Assembly: GCA_964491375.1 (NCBI GenBank)
Contig: CAZBGL010000063.1
Span: forward strand, 1 to 17,402
Length of the DNA stretch: 17,402 nt
Reading direction: 5' to 3'
Source of the DNA: CAZBGL01 sp964491375
GTDB lineage: Bacteria; Desulfobacterota; Deferrisomatia; Deferrisomatales; Deferrisomataceae
Under the pieces are notes generated by a model. That model searched no databases. It was given only the letters and a program-made list of their open reading frames with translations, and was not told the DNA's origin. Positions 1 through 7,368 of the stretch are shown here, in pieces (within the stretch, counting starts at the first letter, position 1; every line of letters begins with the position of its first letter). Position numbers and translations under genes: made by a program.

Positions 1-232
1 GGCCCCGGTACATGGTGGGCTGCACGCCCCGGGTGAACGGGTACTCGCCGGGAAGCCCCACGGTGTCCAGGTAGGCCTCCGGGTCCACGTCCAGCGGGGT
101 GTACACGCGCTTGATCTCGATGCCCGAGGTGGTCTCGAACCGTTCCCTGCGCTCGGGGAACCGGGACAGGGTCTTGGCCACCGGCCCCTGCTCCCACGCC
201 TGCACGCGCTTCCGGATGTCCTCTCGGCTCAT
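1..232 (-). CDS. Methylmalonyl-CoA mutase, N-terminal fragment (runs off the left edge)
   Basis: Only the first 77 codons are present; the rest lies beyond base 1. The ATG at 232-230 follows a GGAGGG ribosome site about 7 bases upstream. The frame carries an N-terminal helix with an SGIEIKRVYTP stretch near residues 36-46, then GLPGEYPFTRGVQPTMYRG near residues 59-77, the conserved opening of the TIM barrel in B12-dependent acyl-CoA mutases. By family, the full enzyme interconverts (R)-methylmalonyl-CoA and succinyl-CoA with adenosylcobalamin in the cytoplasm, in propionate metabolism. The fragment cannot separate the methylmalonyl enzyme from close relatives such as isobutyryl-CoA mutase, nor show whether the B12-binding domain is on the same chain. 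It is unrelated in function to the phosphate genes beside it. Confidence 0.88.
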   Translation of the reverse strand, partial: MSREDIRKRVQAWEQGPVAKTLSRFPERRERFETTSGIEIKRVYTPLDVDPEAYLDTVGLPGEYPFTRGVQPTMYRG

Positions 233-278
233 GGCACCCTCCCTCCGCAAACGGACTCGGGTTCCGGCTCGGCCGCGA

Positions 279-307
279 ACTCTAGCAGGGACCGGTTTTT
301 TTAGCAA
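279..307 (-). promoter_or_regulatory. Candidate sigma70 promoter for the mutase gene
   Basis: Read on the minus strand, TTGCTA (307-302) and TAGAGT (284-279) are separated by 17 bases. Each matches its consensus hexamer at 4 of 6 positions. The predicted start near 272 gives a leader of about 40 bases. The spacer holds a run of seven A's, which is unusually AT-rich for this DNA. Pattern match only. Confidence 0.4.
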
Positions 308-309
308 CG

Positions 310-323
310 CTTAAGAACTTAAG
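310..323. promoter_or_regulatory. CTTAAG-AA-CTTAAG dyad, possible operator
   Basis: Two copies of the palindromic hexamer CTTAAG are separated by AA. They lie 2 bases upstream of the candidate -35 of the mutase promoter and stand out in otherwise GC-rich sequence. The position would suit a repressor or activator site, but no regulator is identified. Confidence 0.3.
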
Positions 324-404
324 GCGCGCTGAAAACACCTGCTACGTCCCCACCCTCTCCCCAACGGCCTGCCCGACAGCATCCCGGTCCGCGTGTACGC
401 CACG

Positions 405-427
405 GCCACGGCCGAGAGGGCCGTGGC
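405..427 (-). terminator. Stem-loop downstream of pstS (weak terminator candidate)
   Basis: A perfect 9-bp stem pairs 405-413 with 419-427 around a 5-base GAGAG loop. An alternative 10-bp pairing (398-407 with 419-428) is also possible. It lies about 50 bases beyond the pstS stop codon. No T-run follows on the minus strand, so intrinsic termination is uncertain and it may act as a 3' stabilising hairpin. Confidence 0.3.
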
Positions 428-474
428 GAGGACGATGGTGGACCGGGCCAGCCGCAAGGTGGGCGAGCTGGGGG

Positions 475-1365
475 TTAGGGCCTGCCCAGCACCTTCCGGT
501 TCCGCCCGGCCCGTTCCCCGCCCACCGGGTAGAACCCCTGTTCCGTCGCGATGCGCTGGCCCTCGGGGCCCAGTTCGAACCGGATGAAGTCGGCCACCGC
601 CCCCGTGGGCGTGCCGTTGGTGTACTGGAACAGGGGCCGCGACAGGGGGTAGCGGCCCGCCTCCACGGCCTCCCGGTCCAGGGGGCTCACCTCGGTCCCG
701 TCCGGCGTGCGGATCCGCAGCGGCCGGATCCCGGGCCGCACCTCGCCCGTTTCGTCCACCACGTAGCCGATGCCCACGTAGCCCACGGCCGAGGCGTCGC
801 GGGCCACGGCCTCCACGATCTGGGCGTTCCCGTTCATCCGGTTCATGGTGCGGGCGTAGTCGCGGTTGCCCAGCACGTGCTCCTGGAAGAACACGTAGGT
901 GCCCGAGTTGGACTGCCGGCCGTAGAGGGTGACGGGCCGGTCCGGGCCGCCCACGGCCTTCCAGTTGCGCACCTCGCCCCGGAACAGCCGGCCCAGGTCG
1001 TTCAACGAGAGGGCCCCGACGGGGTTCTCCTCGTTCACGATCACGCACAGCCCGTCCACGGCCACGGCGATCTCCAGGGGCTCCACCCCGCGCTTCCGGG
1101 CCAGCTCGACCTCTTTGGGCTTGATCCGGCGCGAGGCGTTGGCGATGTCGGCGCGGCCGTCGATGAGGGCGGCGATCCCGGTGCCCGAGCCCCCGCCGGT
1201 CACGGCCACGAACCGGCCGGTGCGGTCCAGGTACGCCTCGGCCCAGGTCTGGACCAGGTTCACCAGGGTGTCCGAGCCCTTCACCTGGATCATCTTCGGC
1301 CCGGCCAGGGCCGGGGCGGCGAGGGCGAGGCCCGCGAGGGCGGCCCAAGCGATGCGTTCCTTCAT
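475..1365 (-). CDS. pstS: Phosphate ABC transporter substrate-binding protein PstS
   Basis: A 296-residue periplasmic phosphate-binding protein that hands inorganic phosphate to the PstC/PstA channel. Residues 1-21 form a signal peptide (MKERIAW, a hydrophobic stretch rich in Ala and Leu, then a PALA-G cleavage site). The mature part carries the phosphate-contact signatures of the family: KGSDT at 29-33, TGGGSGTG at 56-63 and RQSNSGTY at 150-157. The start is the ATG at 1365, with AGGAG upstream; an in-frame ATG at 1470 would bury the signal peptide and the promoter. No lipobox cysteine is seen, so the protein is probably soluble. Unusually, pstS is transcribed away from pstCAB rather than leading the operon. 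A four-site Pho array and a TATGCT -10 precede it, so induction by phosphate starvation through PhoB is expected. Confidence 0.95.
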   Translation of the reverse strand: MKERIAWAALAGLALAAPALAGPKMIQVKGSDTLVNLVQTWAEAYLDRTGRFVAVTGGGSGTGIAALIDGRADIANASRRIKPKEVELARKRGVEPLEIAVAVDGLCVIVNEENPVGALSLNDLGRLFRGEVRNWKAVGGPDRPVTLYGRQSNSGTYVFFQEHVLGNRDYARTMNRMNGNAQIVEAVARDASAVGYVGIGYVVDETGEVRPGIRPLRIRTPDGTEVSPLDREAVEAGRYPLSRPLFQYTNGTPTGAVADFIRFELGPEGQRIATEQGFYPVGGERAGRNRKVLGRP

Positions 1366-1465
1366 GGCGTCTCCTCTCCTCGTGGGGCTGTTGCGCGGGA
1401 ACGCTCGGCCGGGAAGCGGCCTTCCGGGCCGGCCGGGCCCGGAGGGCCGCCCACCGAGCGCCCCG

Positions 1466-1521
1466 AGCATACCGCGCGTCGGTTACGGCCGTGTGACGGC
1501 ACCGTGACGAAACGGTTAACG
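1466..1521 (-). promoter_or_regulatory. Pho box array and -10 element for pstS
   Basis: On the minus strand four 7-mers lie in one orientation at exact 11-bp steps: CGTTAAC (1521-1515), TCGTCAC (1510-1504), CCGTCAC (1499-1493) and CCGTAAC (1488-1482). This matches the known PhoB site layout of 7-bp repeats with 4-bp spacers, which forms two tandem Pho boxes. Exactly 10 bases later comes TATGCT (1471-1466), a 4 of 6 match to the -10 hexamer. No -35 is needed in class II Pho promoters. The predicted leader is about 94 bases. Confidence 0.85.
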
Positions 1522-1540
1522 TTGGCGGGACGACGGGCGG

Positions 1541-1596
1541 TTTTCACCGTTTCGCAACGGGCCCGTAACCCGTCCGTAACATTCCCCCGGTACGCT
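1541..1596 (+). promoter_or_regulatory. Pho box array and -10 element for pstCAB-phoU-phoBR
   Basis: Four plus-strand 7-mers at exact 11-bp steps: TTTTCAC (1541), TCGCAAC (1552), CCGTAAC (1563) and CCGTAAC (1574-1580). A 10-base gap leads to TACGCT (1591-1596), a weak -10. The geometry is the same as in the pstS array 19 bp away, but in the opposite direction. The predicted transcript start is near 1603, about 27 bases before the pstC ATG. This is the expected binding site of the PhoB encoded at 4878. Confidence 0.85.
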
Positions 1597-1629
1597 GGCC
1601 GGGAACCCTCGGGCAGGAGACGGAGGCCC

Positions 1630-2529
1630 ATGGACCGGACCCAGCCCCGTCCTCGCTCCGGCCGAGCCGGGGAGCGGGCGATCGAGATCCTGCTGGCGGC
1701 GTGCGGCTACACCTCGGTGGTGGTGCTGGGGGGGATCTTCGTGCTCCTCCTGTGGCAGGGGGGCAAGGCGTTCCGCGAGGTTCCGCTCTGGGAGTTCCTG
1801 ACCTCCGCCCAATGGGATCCCACGAGCCCGGAGCGGGCACGGTACGGGATCCTTTCCATGGTGGCGTCCACCGCGCTGGTGACCTTCGGCGCCATGGCCA
1901 TCACGGTGCCGGTGGGCCTGGGGGTGGCGGCCTACCTTTCGGAGTTCGCGCCTCCCCGGGTGAGGGAGTTCCTGAAGCCCGCCGTGGAGATGCTGGCCAG
2001 CATCCCGAGCGTGGTCGTGGGGTTCGTCGGGATCACGGTCACGGGGCCGGCCATCGCCAGGCTGTTCGGCCTGCCCCACGGGCTCACGGCCCTGAACGGG
2101 GCCGTGCTCCTGAGCATCATGGCCCTGCCCACGGCGGTGAGCCTGTCGGAGGACGCGCTGCGGGCCGTGCCCCGGGACTACCGGCTGGCCAGCCTGGCCC
2201 TGGGCGCGAACCCGTGGGAGACCCTGGTGAAGGTGACCATCCCGGCCGCGGCCCCGGGCATCCTGGCCGCCATGATGCTGGCCATGGGACGGGCGATCGG
2301 CGAGACCATGACCGTGCTCATGGCCTGCGGCAACGCGCCGGCCTTCCCGTCGGGGTTCCTCTCGCCCGTGCGCACGCTCACCGCGACCATCGCCATCGAG
2401 CTCGGCGAGGTGGCCCGGGGCACGGCCCACTACTACGCCCTGTTCGCCGTGGGGTTCGCCCTGTTCGTGATCTCGTTCGCGGTGAACTGGGTGGCCGACC
2501 GGGTCGTTCGGCGCAGGGAGGTGGCCTGA
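1630..2529 (+). CDS. pstC: Phosphate ABC transporter permease PstC
   Basis: A 299-residue inner-membrane permease that forms the phosphate channel together with PstA. About six hydrophobic spans are visible: first near 19-42, then near 75-103, 121-145, 155-175, 210-232 and 268-290. The EAA-type loop that docks on the ATPase lies at 183-205 (DYRLASLALGANPWE...IP). SIPSVVVGFVGI near 124-135 is typical of the PstC/CysTW permease family. The ATG at 1630 is preceded by AGGAGA and GGAGG. The stop overlaps the pstA start (ATGA), indicating coupled translation. It is the first gene of the rightward pho operon, directly behind a Pho array. Confidence 0.95.
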   Translation: MDRTQPRPRSGRAGERAIEILLAACGYTSVVVLGGIFVLLLWQGGKAFREVPLWEFLTSAQWDPTSPERARYGILSMVASTALVTFGAMAITVPVGLGVAAYLSEFAPPRVREFLKPAVEMLASIPSVVVGFVGITVTGPAIARLFGLPHGLTALNGAVLLSIMALPTAVSLSEDALRAVPRDYRLASLALGANPWETLVKVTIPAAAPGILAAMMLAMGRAIGETMTVLMACGNAPAFPSGFLSPVRTLTATIAIELGEVARGTAHYYALFAVGFALFVISFAVNWVADRVVRRREVA

Positions 2530-3389
2530 TGCGGCTCAAGCGGGCGTGGGCCTTCCTGGGGCGCTCGTGGCTGGTGCTGAGCACCCTGCTCGCCGTGGGC
2601 GCGCTCGTGGCCCTGCTGGCCCACATCGCGTGGGAGGGCTGGCGGGTCGTGGGGTGGGAGTTCCTCACCGACCGCCCCCGGCGGGGCATGACCCAGGGGG
2701 GGATCTTCCCGGCGATCGCGGGAACCGCCCTGGTCAGCCTGCTCACGGTGGCGTTTTCCCTGCCCCTGGGCGTGGGGGCGGCCATCTACCTCACCGAGTA
2801 CGCGCCGGACAACCGGGCCACCCGGGCGGTACGCCTGGCGATCCGGAACCTCTCGGGGGTGCCCAGCATCGTGTACGGGCTGTTCGGCGTGGTCCTGTTC
2901 GTGGATCTCCTGGGCCTGGGCACGAGCGTGCTGTCGGCCGGGCTCACGCTGGGGCTCCTGACGCTTCCGTGGATCATCACGGCCAGCGAGGAGGCGCTCC
3001 GCTCCGTGCCGCAGGCCTACCGGGACGGCGCCCTGGCCCTGGGGGCCACGCGGTGGCAGGCGGTGCGCACCGTGGTGCTGCCCCCGGCGCTGCCGGGAAT
3101 CCTCACGGGCGCCATCCTGGGGCTCAGCCGCGCGGCCGGGGAGACCGCCCCCATCCTGTTCACCGGGGTGGCGTTCTACCTGCCGTTCGTGCCCGGGAGC
3201 CTCTCGGACCAGTTCATGGCCCTTCCCTACCACCTGTACGTGCTGTCCACCCAGCACCACGCGATCGCCAAGGTGCGGCCCCTGGCCTACGGCACGGCCC
3301 TGGTGCTGGTGGGGCTGGTGTTCGCGCTGAACCTGGCCGCCTTCGCGGTGCGAAGCCGGATGCGCCGTCGGCTCGAGGCGGCCCGGTGA
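2529..3389 (+). CDS. pstA: Phosphate ABC transporter permease PstA
   Basis: A 286-residue second channel subunit of the Pst transporter, partner of PstC. The first membrane span is near 15-36, with further spans near 61-90, 110-131, 137-152, 188-210 and 254-275. The EAA loop is at 163-185 (AYRDGALALGATRWQ...LP), and NLSGVPSIVYGLFG at 107-120 is the PstA family signature. The ATG shares bases with the pstC stop (ATGA), and the pstA stop overlaps an in-frame GTG of the next gene, so pstC, pstA and pstB read as one tightly coupled unit. Nothing is missing compared with the usual length of 280-300 residues. Confidence 0.95.
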   Translation: MRLKRAWAFLGRSWLVLSTLLAVGALVALLAHIAWEGWRVVGWEFLTDRPRRGMTQGGIFPAIAGTALVSLLTVAFSLPLGVGAAIYLTEYAPDNRATRAVRLAIRNLSGVPSIVYGLFGVVLFVDLLGLGTSVLSAGLTLGLLTLPWIITASEEALRSVPQAYRDGALALGATRWQAVRTVVLPPALPGILTGAILGLSRAAGETAPILFTGVAFYLPFVPGSLSDQFMALPYHLYVLSTQHHAIAKVRPLAYGTALVLVGLVFALNLAAFAVRSRMRRRLEAAR

Positions 3390-3403
3390 CCCCGGAGAGA
3401 CCC

Positions 3404-4165
3404 ATGCACGAGCCGGTGCGGATCGACTGCAGGGACGTGAGCGTGTGGTACGGGCCCAAGCGGGCCCTCCACGGCATCACCATGACGATCCCGTCGAACC
3501 GGGTGACCGCCCTGATCGGGCCGTCGGGGTGCGGCAAGAGCACCTTCCTGCGGTGCCTGAACCGGATGAACGACCTCATCCCCGGGGCGCGCATGGAGGG
3601 GCGCATCCTGCTCGACGGCGAGGACGTCCTCTCCCCCTCCACGGACGTGGTGGACCTTCGGAAGCGGGTGGGCATGGTGTTCCAGCGGTGGAACCCGTTT
3701 CCCAAGTCGATCTTCGACAACGTGGCCTACGGCCCGCGGATCCACGGCGTGCGGGACAGGGCGCGGCTGGCCGGGATCGTGGAGGACGCGCTGCGCAAGG
3801 CCGGGCTGTGGGACGAGGTCAAGGACCGGCTCCGGGCCCCGGCCATGGAGCTTTCCGGCGGGCAGCAGCAGCGGCTGTGCATCGCCCGGGCGTTGGCCGT
3901 GGAGCCCGAGGTGCTCCTGATGGACGAGCCCGCCAGCGCCCTGGACCCCATCTCCACGGCGCGGCTCGAGGACCTGATCGCCGAGCTCAAGAGCCGCTAC
4001 ACCATCGTGATCGTGACCCACAACCTCCAGCAGGCGGCCCGCGTGTCGGACTACACGGCGTTTTTTTACATGGGGCGCCTCGTGGAGTACGATCGCACCC
4101 AGAAGATCTTCACGTCGCCGGCCGAGGAGCAGACCGAGGCCTACATCACCGGCCGGTTCGGCTGA
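3404..4165 (+). CDS. pstB: Phosphate ABC transporter ATPase PstB
   Basis: A 253-residue cytoplasmic ATPase that powers phosphate import. Walker A GPSGCGKST is at 39-47, the Q-loop glutamine at 94, signature LSGGQQQR at 150-157, Walker B LLMDEP with catalytic Glu175 at 171-176, D-loop SALDP at 178-182 and H-loop His206. The Q-loop neighbourhood reads FQRWNPFPKSIFDNV, where most PstB proteins have KPNPFPMSIYDNV, so Trp and Lys replace Pro and Met next to the permease contact. The ATG at 3404 with GGAG 6 bases upstream is preferred. An in-frame GTG at 3386, overlapping the pstA stop, would add six residues and cannot be excluded. Confidence 0.96.
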   Translation: MHEPVRIDCRDVSVWYGPKRALHGITMTIPSNRVTALIGPSGCGKSTFLRCLNRMNDLIPGARMEGRILLDGEDVLSPSTDVVDLRKRVGMVFQRWNPFPKSIFDNVAYGPRIHGVRDRARLAGIVEDALRKAGLWDEVKDRLRAPAMELSGGQQQRLCIARALAVEPEVLLMDEPASALDPISTARLEDLIAELKSRYTIVIVTHNLQQAARVSDYTAFFYMGRLVEYDRTQKIFTSPAEEQTEAYITGRFG

Positions 4166-4185
4166 GGCGACCGGGAGCGAGCGCC

Positions 4186-4824
4186 ATGAAGCCCCACACG
4201 AGCAAGGCGTTCGAGGCCGAGCTGGAAGGCCTGCGCCAGAGGATCCTGCGCATGGGCGCCCTGGTGGAGCAGGCCATTGGCGACGCCATGGCCGCCCTGG
4301 TGGACCGGGACCCGGGCCGGGCCCGGCGGGTGATCGAGCGGGACCACGAGATCAACCGCTACGAGGTGGAGATCGACGAGCGGTGCATCGAGCTGCTGGC
4401 CCTGCGCCAGCCGGCAGCCACCGACCTCAGGCTGATCATCACGGGGCTCAAGATCTCCACCGACCTGGAGCGCATCGGGGACCTGGCGGTGAACATGAGC
4501 GAGCGGGCCCTGGAGCTCGTGGAGCAGCCGCCGCTCAAGCCCCTGATCGACCTGCCCCGCATGGCCGACGCCGCCCGGGACATGGTGCGCAGGAGCCTGG
4601 ACGCCTACGTGCGCCGGGACGCGGACGCGGCCCGGGCCGTGTGCGAGAGCGACGACACCGTGGACCTCCTGAACGACCAGATCTTCCGGGAGCTCCTGAC
4701 GTACATGATGGAGAACCCGGCCAACATCTCCCGCGCCCTGGGCCTCATCCTGATCGCCCGGTACCTGGAGCGCATCGCCGACCACGCCACGAACATCTCC
4801 GAGATGGTGATCTACCTGGTGTAG
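4186..4824 (+). CDS. phoU: Phosphate signalling protein PhoU
   Basis: A 212-residue, mainly helical protein with the duplicated three-helix-bundle layout of PhoU. Each half has its metal-binding motif: ERIGDLAVNM at 95-104 and ERIADHATNI at 195-204. In characterised systems PhoU links the Pst transporter to PhoR and keeps the Pho response off when phosphate is plentiful; it also restrains PstB activity. It begins 20 bases after pstB with GGGAG ahead of the ATG, inside the same operon. The length is slightly short of the common 220-240 residues but both halves are intact. Confidence 0.95.
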   Translation: MKPHTSKAFEAELEGLRQRILRMGALVEQAIGDAMAALVDRDPGRARRVIERDHEINRYEVEIDERCIELLALRQPAATDLRLIITGLKISTDLERIGDLAVNMSERALELVEQPPLKPLIDLPRMADAARDMVRRSLDAYVRRDADAARAVCESDDTVDLLNDQIFRELLTYMMENPANISRALGLILIARYLERIADHATNISEMVIYLV

Positions 4825-4877
4825 GGCAAGGACATCCGCCACACCCACGTACCGGAACGGGTCTCGGGAGGAACGGG

Positions 4878-5567
4878 ATGAGGGTGCTGGTGGTGGACGA
4901 CGAAGAGGACCTGCTGGACCTGGTGGCCTACAACCTGGAGGCGGCCGGGTTCCGGGTGGACCGGGCCGTGAGCGGGGCGGAGGCGCTCCGGGCCGTGGAA
5001 CGGTGCCGGCCGGACCTGGTGGTGCTCGACGTCATGCTGCCGGATCTCCAGGGCTTCGAGGTGCTGCGCATCCTGCGGGCCCGGCAGCAGACCCGCTCCT
5101 TGCCCGTGATCCTGCTCACGGCCCGGGGCGAGGAGCCCGACCGGCTCACCGGGTTCGACCTGGGCGCGGACGACTACGTGGTCAAGCCCTTCAGCCCCCG
5201 GGAACTGGTGGCCCGGGTGCGGGCCGTCCTGAAACGCTTCCGCGCCGGCGAGGCCGGGGGTCGGCGGCTGCGGTTCGGCCCCCTCGAGATCGACCCCGAG
5301 GCCCACCGGGTGTGGCGGGACGGCCAGGAGGTCTCCCTGGCGCCCCAGGAATACCGGCTGCTCGTGTTCCTGGCCACCCATCCCGACCGGGTCTTCTCCC
5401 GGGAGGCCCTGCTCCAGCACGCCTGGGACCCCGACGTGGTGGTGGACCCCCGGACCGTGGACGTGCACGTCCGGAGGCTGCGGACGCGGATCGAGCCGGA
5501 CCCCTCGCGCCCCCGCTGGATCCAGACCGTGAGGGGCGCGGGGTACCGGTTCGACCCGGGGGGGTGA
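4878..5567 (+). CDS. phoB: Phosphate regulon response regulator PhoB (OmpR/PhoB family)
   Basis: A 229-residue DNA-binding response regulator. The receiver spans about 1-118, with acidic pocket Asp7/Asp8, phospho-acceptor Asp51 (VVLDVMLPD), Thr81 and Lys103. The winged-helix output domain spans about 130-227 and ends in the family signature around TVDVHVRRLRTRIEPD and VRGAGYRF. A GGGAGGA ribosome site precedes the ATG; 53 bases separate it from phoU. Its place next to phoR and behind pst/phoU, together with the Pho arrays at 1482-1580, makes PhoB much more likely than another OmpR-family member. It should autoregulate through the 1541-1580 array. Confidence 0.93.
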   Translation: MRVLVVDDEEDLLDLVAYNLEAAGFRVDRAVSGAEALRAVERCRPDLVVLDVMLPDLQGFEVLRILRARQQTRSLPVILLTARGEEPDRLTGFDLGADDYVVKPFSPRELVARVRAVLKRFRAGEAGGRRLRFGPLEIDPEAHRVWRDGQEVSLAPQEYRLLVFLATHPDRVFSREALLQHAWDPDVVVDPRTVDVHVRRLRTRIEPDPSRPRWIQTVRGAGYRFDPGG

Positions 5568-5571
5568 ACCC

Positions 5572-7302
5572 GTGCCCCGCACCCTGTTCGCCCGGCTGTT
5601 CCTCCATTCCGCGCTGGTGCTGGGCGCGTTCCTGGCGAGCGGGGGGTTCCTGGCGGAGCGGTTCCTGGCGGCACGCGAGACCGAGGGGCTGGCCCGGGAC
5701 ATGGAGCGGGTGGCCCGGGCCGTGGCGGCCGGGCTGCCGGCCGGCGCGGACGCCCTACAGGCCCGGGTGCGTTCCCTGGCGGCCCAGACGGGGTTGCGGT
5801 TCACCGTGGTGAAGGCCGACGGCACCGTGCTGGCGGACAGCCACCGGGATCCGTCCGCCATGGAGAACCACGGGAGCCGGCCCGAGATCCTCCGGGCCCT
5901 GCGCGGGGAGGTGGGCCGCTCGGTCCGGCGCAGCGCCACGCTGGGGGAGGGCATGCTCTACGTGGCCGTGCCCGGCCGGCCGGTGGTGCGGGTGTCCGTG
6001 TCGCTGGCCGCCGTGGACACGCTGCGCTCCGAGATCCGGAGGCGCATCGCCCTGGCCGCCGTTCCGGCCGTGGCCGTGGCCCTGGCCCTGGCCTGGCTGC
6101 TCTCGAGGGGGCTCACCCGAAGGGTGGGCGCGCTCGCGCGGTTCGTGGCGCGCACGGCCTCGGGCGACTTTGACACGCCCCTTCCCGTGGCGGGCGTGGA
6201 CGAGCTGTCCGACCTGGAGCGGGGGCTCGTGGAACTCCGGGACGCGCTGCGCCGCCGGATCGAAGAGCTGCGGAGCGAGCACGGCCGGCTGGAGGCGTTG
6301 CTGCGCCACCTGCCGGACGGGGTGCTCGTGCTGGACCCCGAGCGCCGGGTGCTGGTGGCCAACCCGACGGCCCGCCGCATCCTCCGCATGGAGGGGGGCT
6401 CCGAGGACCTGTTCGCGCCGGAGCTGCTGCGGCACCCCGGGCTCCTGGAGGCCCTGGACCGGTGCTATTCCCGCGGGGAGGATGGCGGTGGGGAGGTGTG
6501 CGTGGACTGGCCCGATCCGCCGTGCCGGCTGTCGGTGCGGTTCGTGCCGCTCCCGGACGAGACCGGCCGGCGGGGGGCTCTGGTGGTGCTGCGGGACGTG
6601 ACCCGCCAGCACGAGCTCGAACGGATGCGGACGGACTTCGTGGCCAACCTGAGCCACGAGCTGCGCACCCCGCTCACCGCGATCCGGGGCGCGGCCGAGA
6701 CGCTCCTGGAACTCGGGCCGCAAGACCCGGCTGCCGCACGCCGCTTCCTGGAGACCATCCGGCGCAACGCCCTGCGCCTGGAGGCCCTGCTGGGGGACGT
6801 GACCGAACTGGCCCGGATCGAGGCCGGGGCGAGCCCCCCGCGGCCGGCCCCCGTGGACGTGGCCGGGGTGGTGCAGGGCGTGGTGGAGATGTTCCGGGCC
6901 GAGGCCGAGCGATCCGGGGTGGCCCTGGAGGCGCGGCTGCCCGCCCACCTGGAGGCGGTCACCGACCCGGACAAGGTGGAGTCCATCCTGGTCAACCTCG
7001 TCCAGAACGGGATCCGCTACACGCCCCGCGGCGGCCGCGTGGTCGTGGAGGCGCGGGCGAGGGAAGAACGCGTGGTGCTGGCCGTGGAGGACACGGGCGT
7101 GGGCATCCCACCCCGGGAAATCCCCCGGGTCACGGAGCGCTTCTACCGGGTGGACCCGGCCCGGTCCCGGTCCACCGGGGGCACGGGCCTGGGGCTGGCC
7201 ATCGTGAAGCACCTGGTGGAGTTGTTGGGGGGGCGGCTCGTTATCCGGAGCCGGGTGGGCCGGGGGACCCGGGTCACCGTGGAGTTGCCCGGGGGGGTCT
7301 GA
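5572..7302 (+). CDS. phoR: Phosphate regulon sensor histidine kinase PhoR (long form with periplasmic domain)
   Basis: A 576-residue membrane kinase that phosphorylates and dephosphorylates PhoB. First membrane span about 8-27, extracytoplasmic domain about 30-155, second span about 158-177, HAMP about 178-232, PAS about 240-345. The HisKA box SHELRTPLTAIRG has phospho-histidine His362. The ATPase domain carries N-box NLVQNGIRYTP (475-485), DTGVGIP (507-513), ERFYRVD (522-528) and GTGLGL (537-542). The ExxT phosphatase motif (Glu363, Thr366) is intact. The start is GTG, 4 bases after the phoB stop, with a G-rich ribosome site. E. coli PhoR lacks such a large periplasmic domain; this long form resembles the Bacillus-type layout. 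Confidence 0.92.
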   Translation: MPRTLFARLFLHSALVLGAFLASGGFLAERFLAARETEGLARDMERVARAVAAGLPAGADALQARVRSLAAQTGLRFTVVKADGTVLADSHRDPSAMENHGSRPEILRALRGEVGRSVRRSATLGEGMLYVAVPGRPVVRVSVSLAAVDTLRSEIRRRIALAAVPAVAVALALAWLLSRGLTRRVGALARFVARTASGDFDTPLPVAGVDELSDLERGLVELRDALRRRIEELRSEHGRLEALLRHLPDGVLVLDPERRVLVANPTARRILRMEGGSEDLFAPELLRHPGLLEALDRCYSRGEDGGGEVCVDWPDPPCRLSVRFVPLPDETGRRGALVVLRDVTRQHELERMRTDFVANLSHELRTPLTAIRGAAETLLELGPQDPAAARRFLETIRRNALRLEALLGDVTELARIEAGASPPRPAPVDVAGVVQGVVEMFRAEAERSGVALEARLPAHLEAVTDPDKVESILVNLVQNGIRYTPRGGRVVVEARAREERVVLAVEDTGVGIPPREIPRVTERFYRVDPARSRSTGGTGLGLAIVKHLVELLGGRLVIRSRVGRGTRVTVELPGGV

Positions 7303-7368
7303 ACGGGCCTCAACGTTTCCCCCCTTCGGGCCGATCCGAACCCACGGCGCCCTGGCCCGGAGGGGAGC

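Noticed and set aside
333..587. Plus-strand frame with a protein-like stretch (VYATATAERAVARTMVDRASRK)
   Set aside because: No start with a ribosome site, no recognised family, and it runs antisense into the pstS 3' end.
311..1348. Open frame on the minus strand overlapping pstS and its downstream region
   Set aside because: It is out of frame with the clear PstS protein and Gly/Arg/Pro-rich. The short hydrophobic stretch near its end has no start or ribosome site of its own.
4062..4068. Run of seven T's that might suggest a terminator
   Set aside because: It lies inside the pstB coding frame with no hairpin before it; it encodes Phe-Phe-Tyr in a normal part of the protein.
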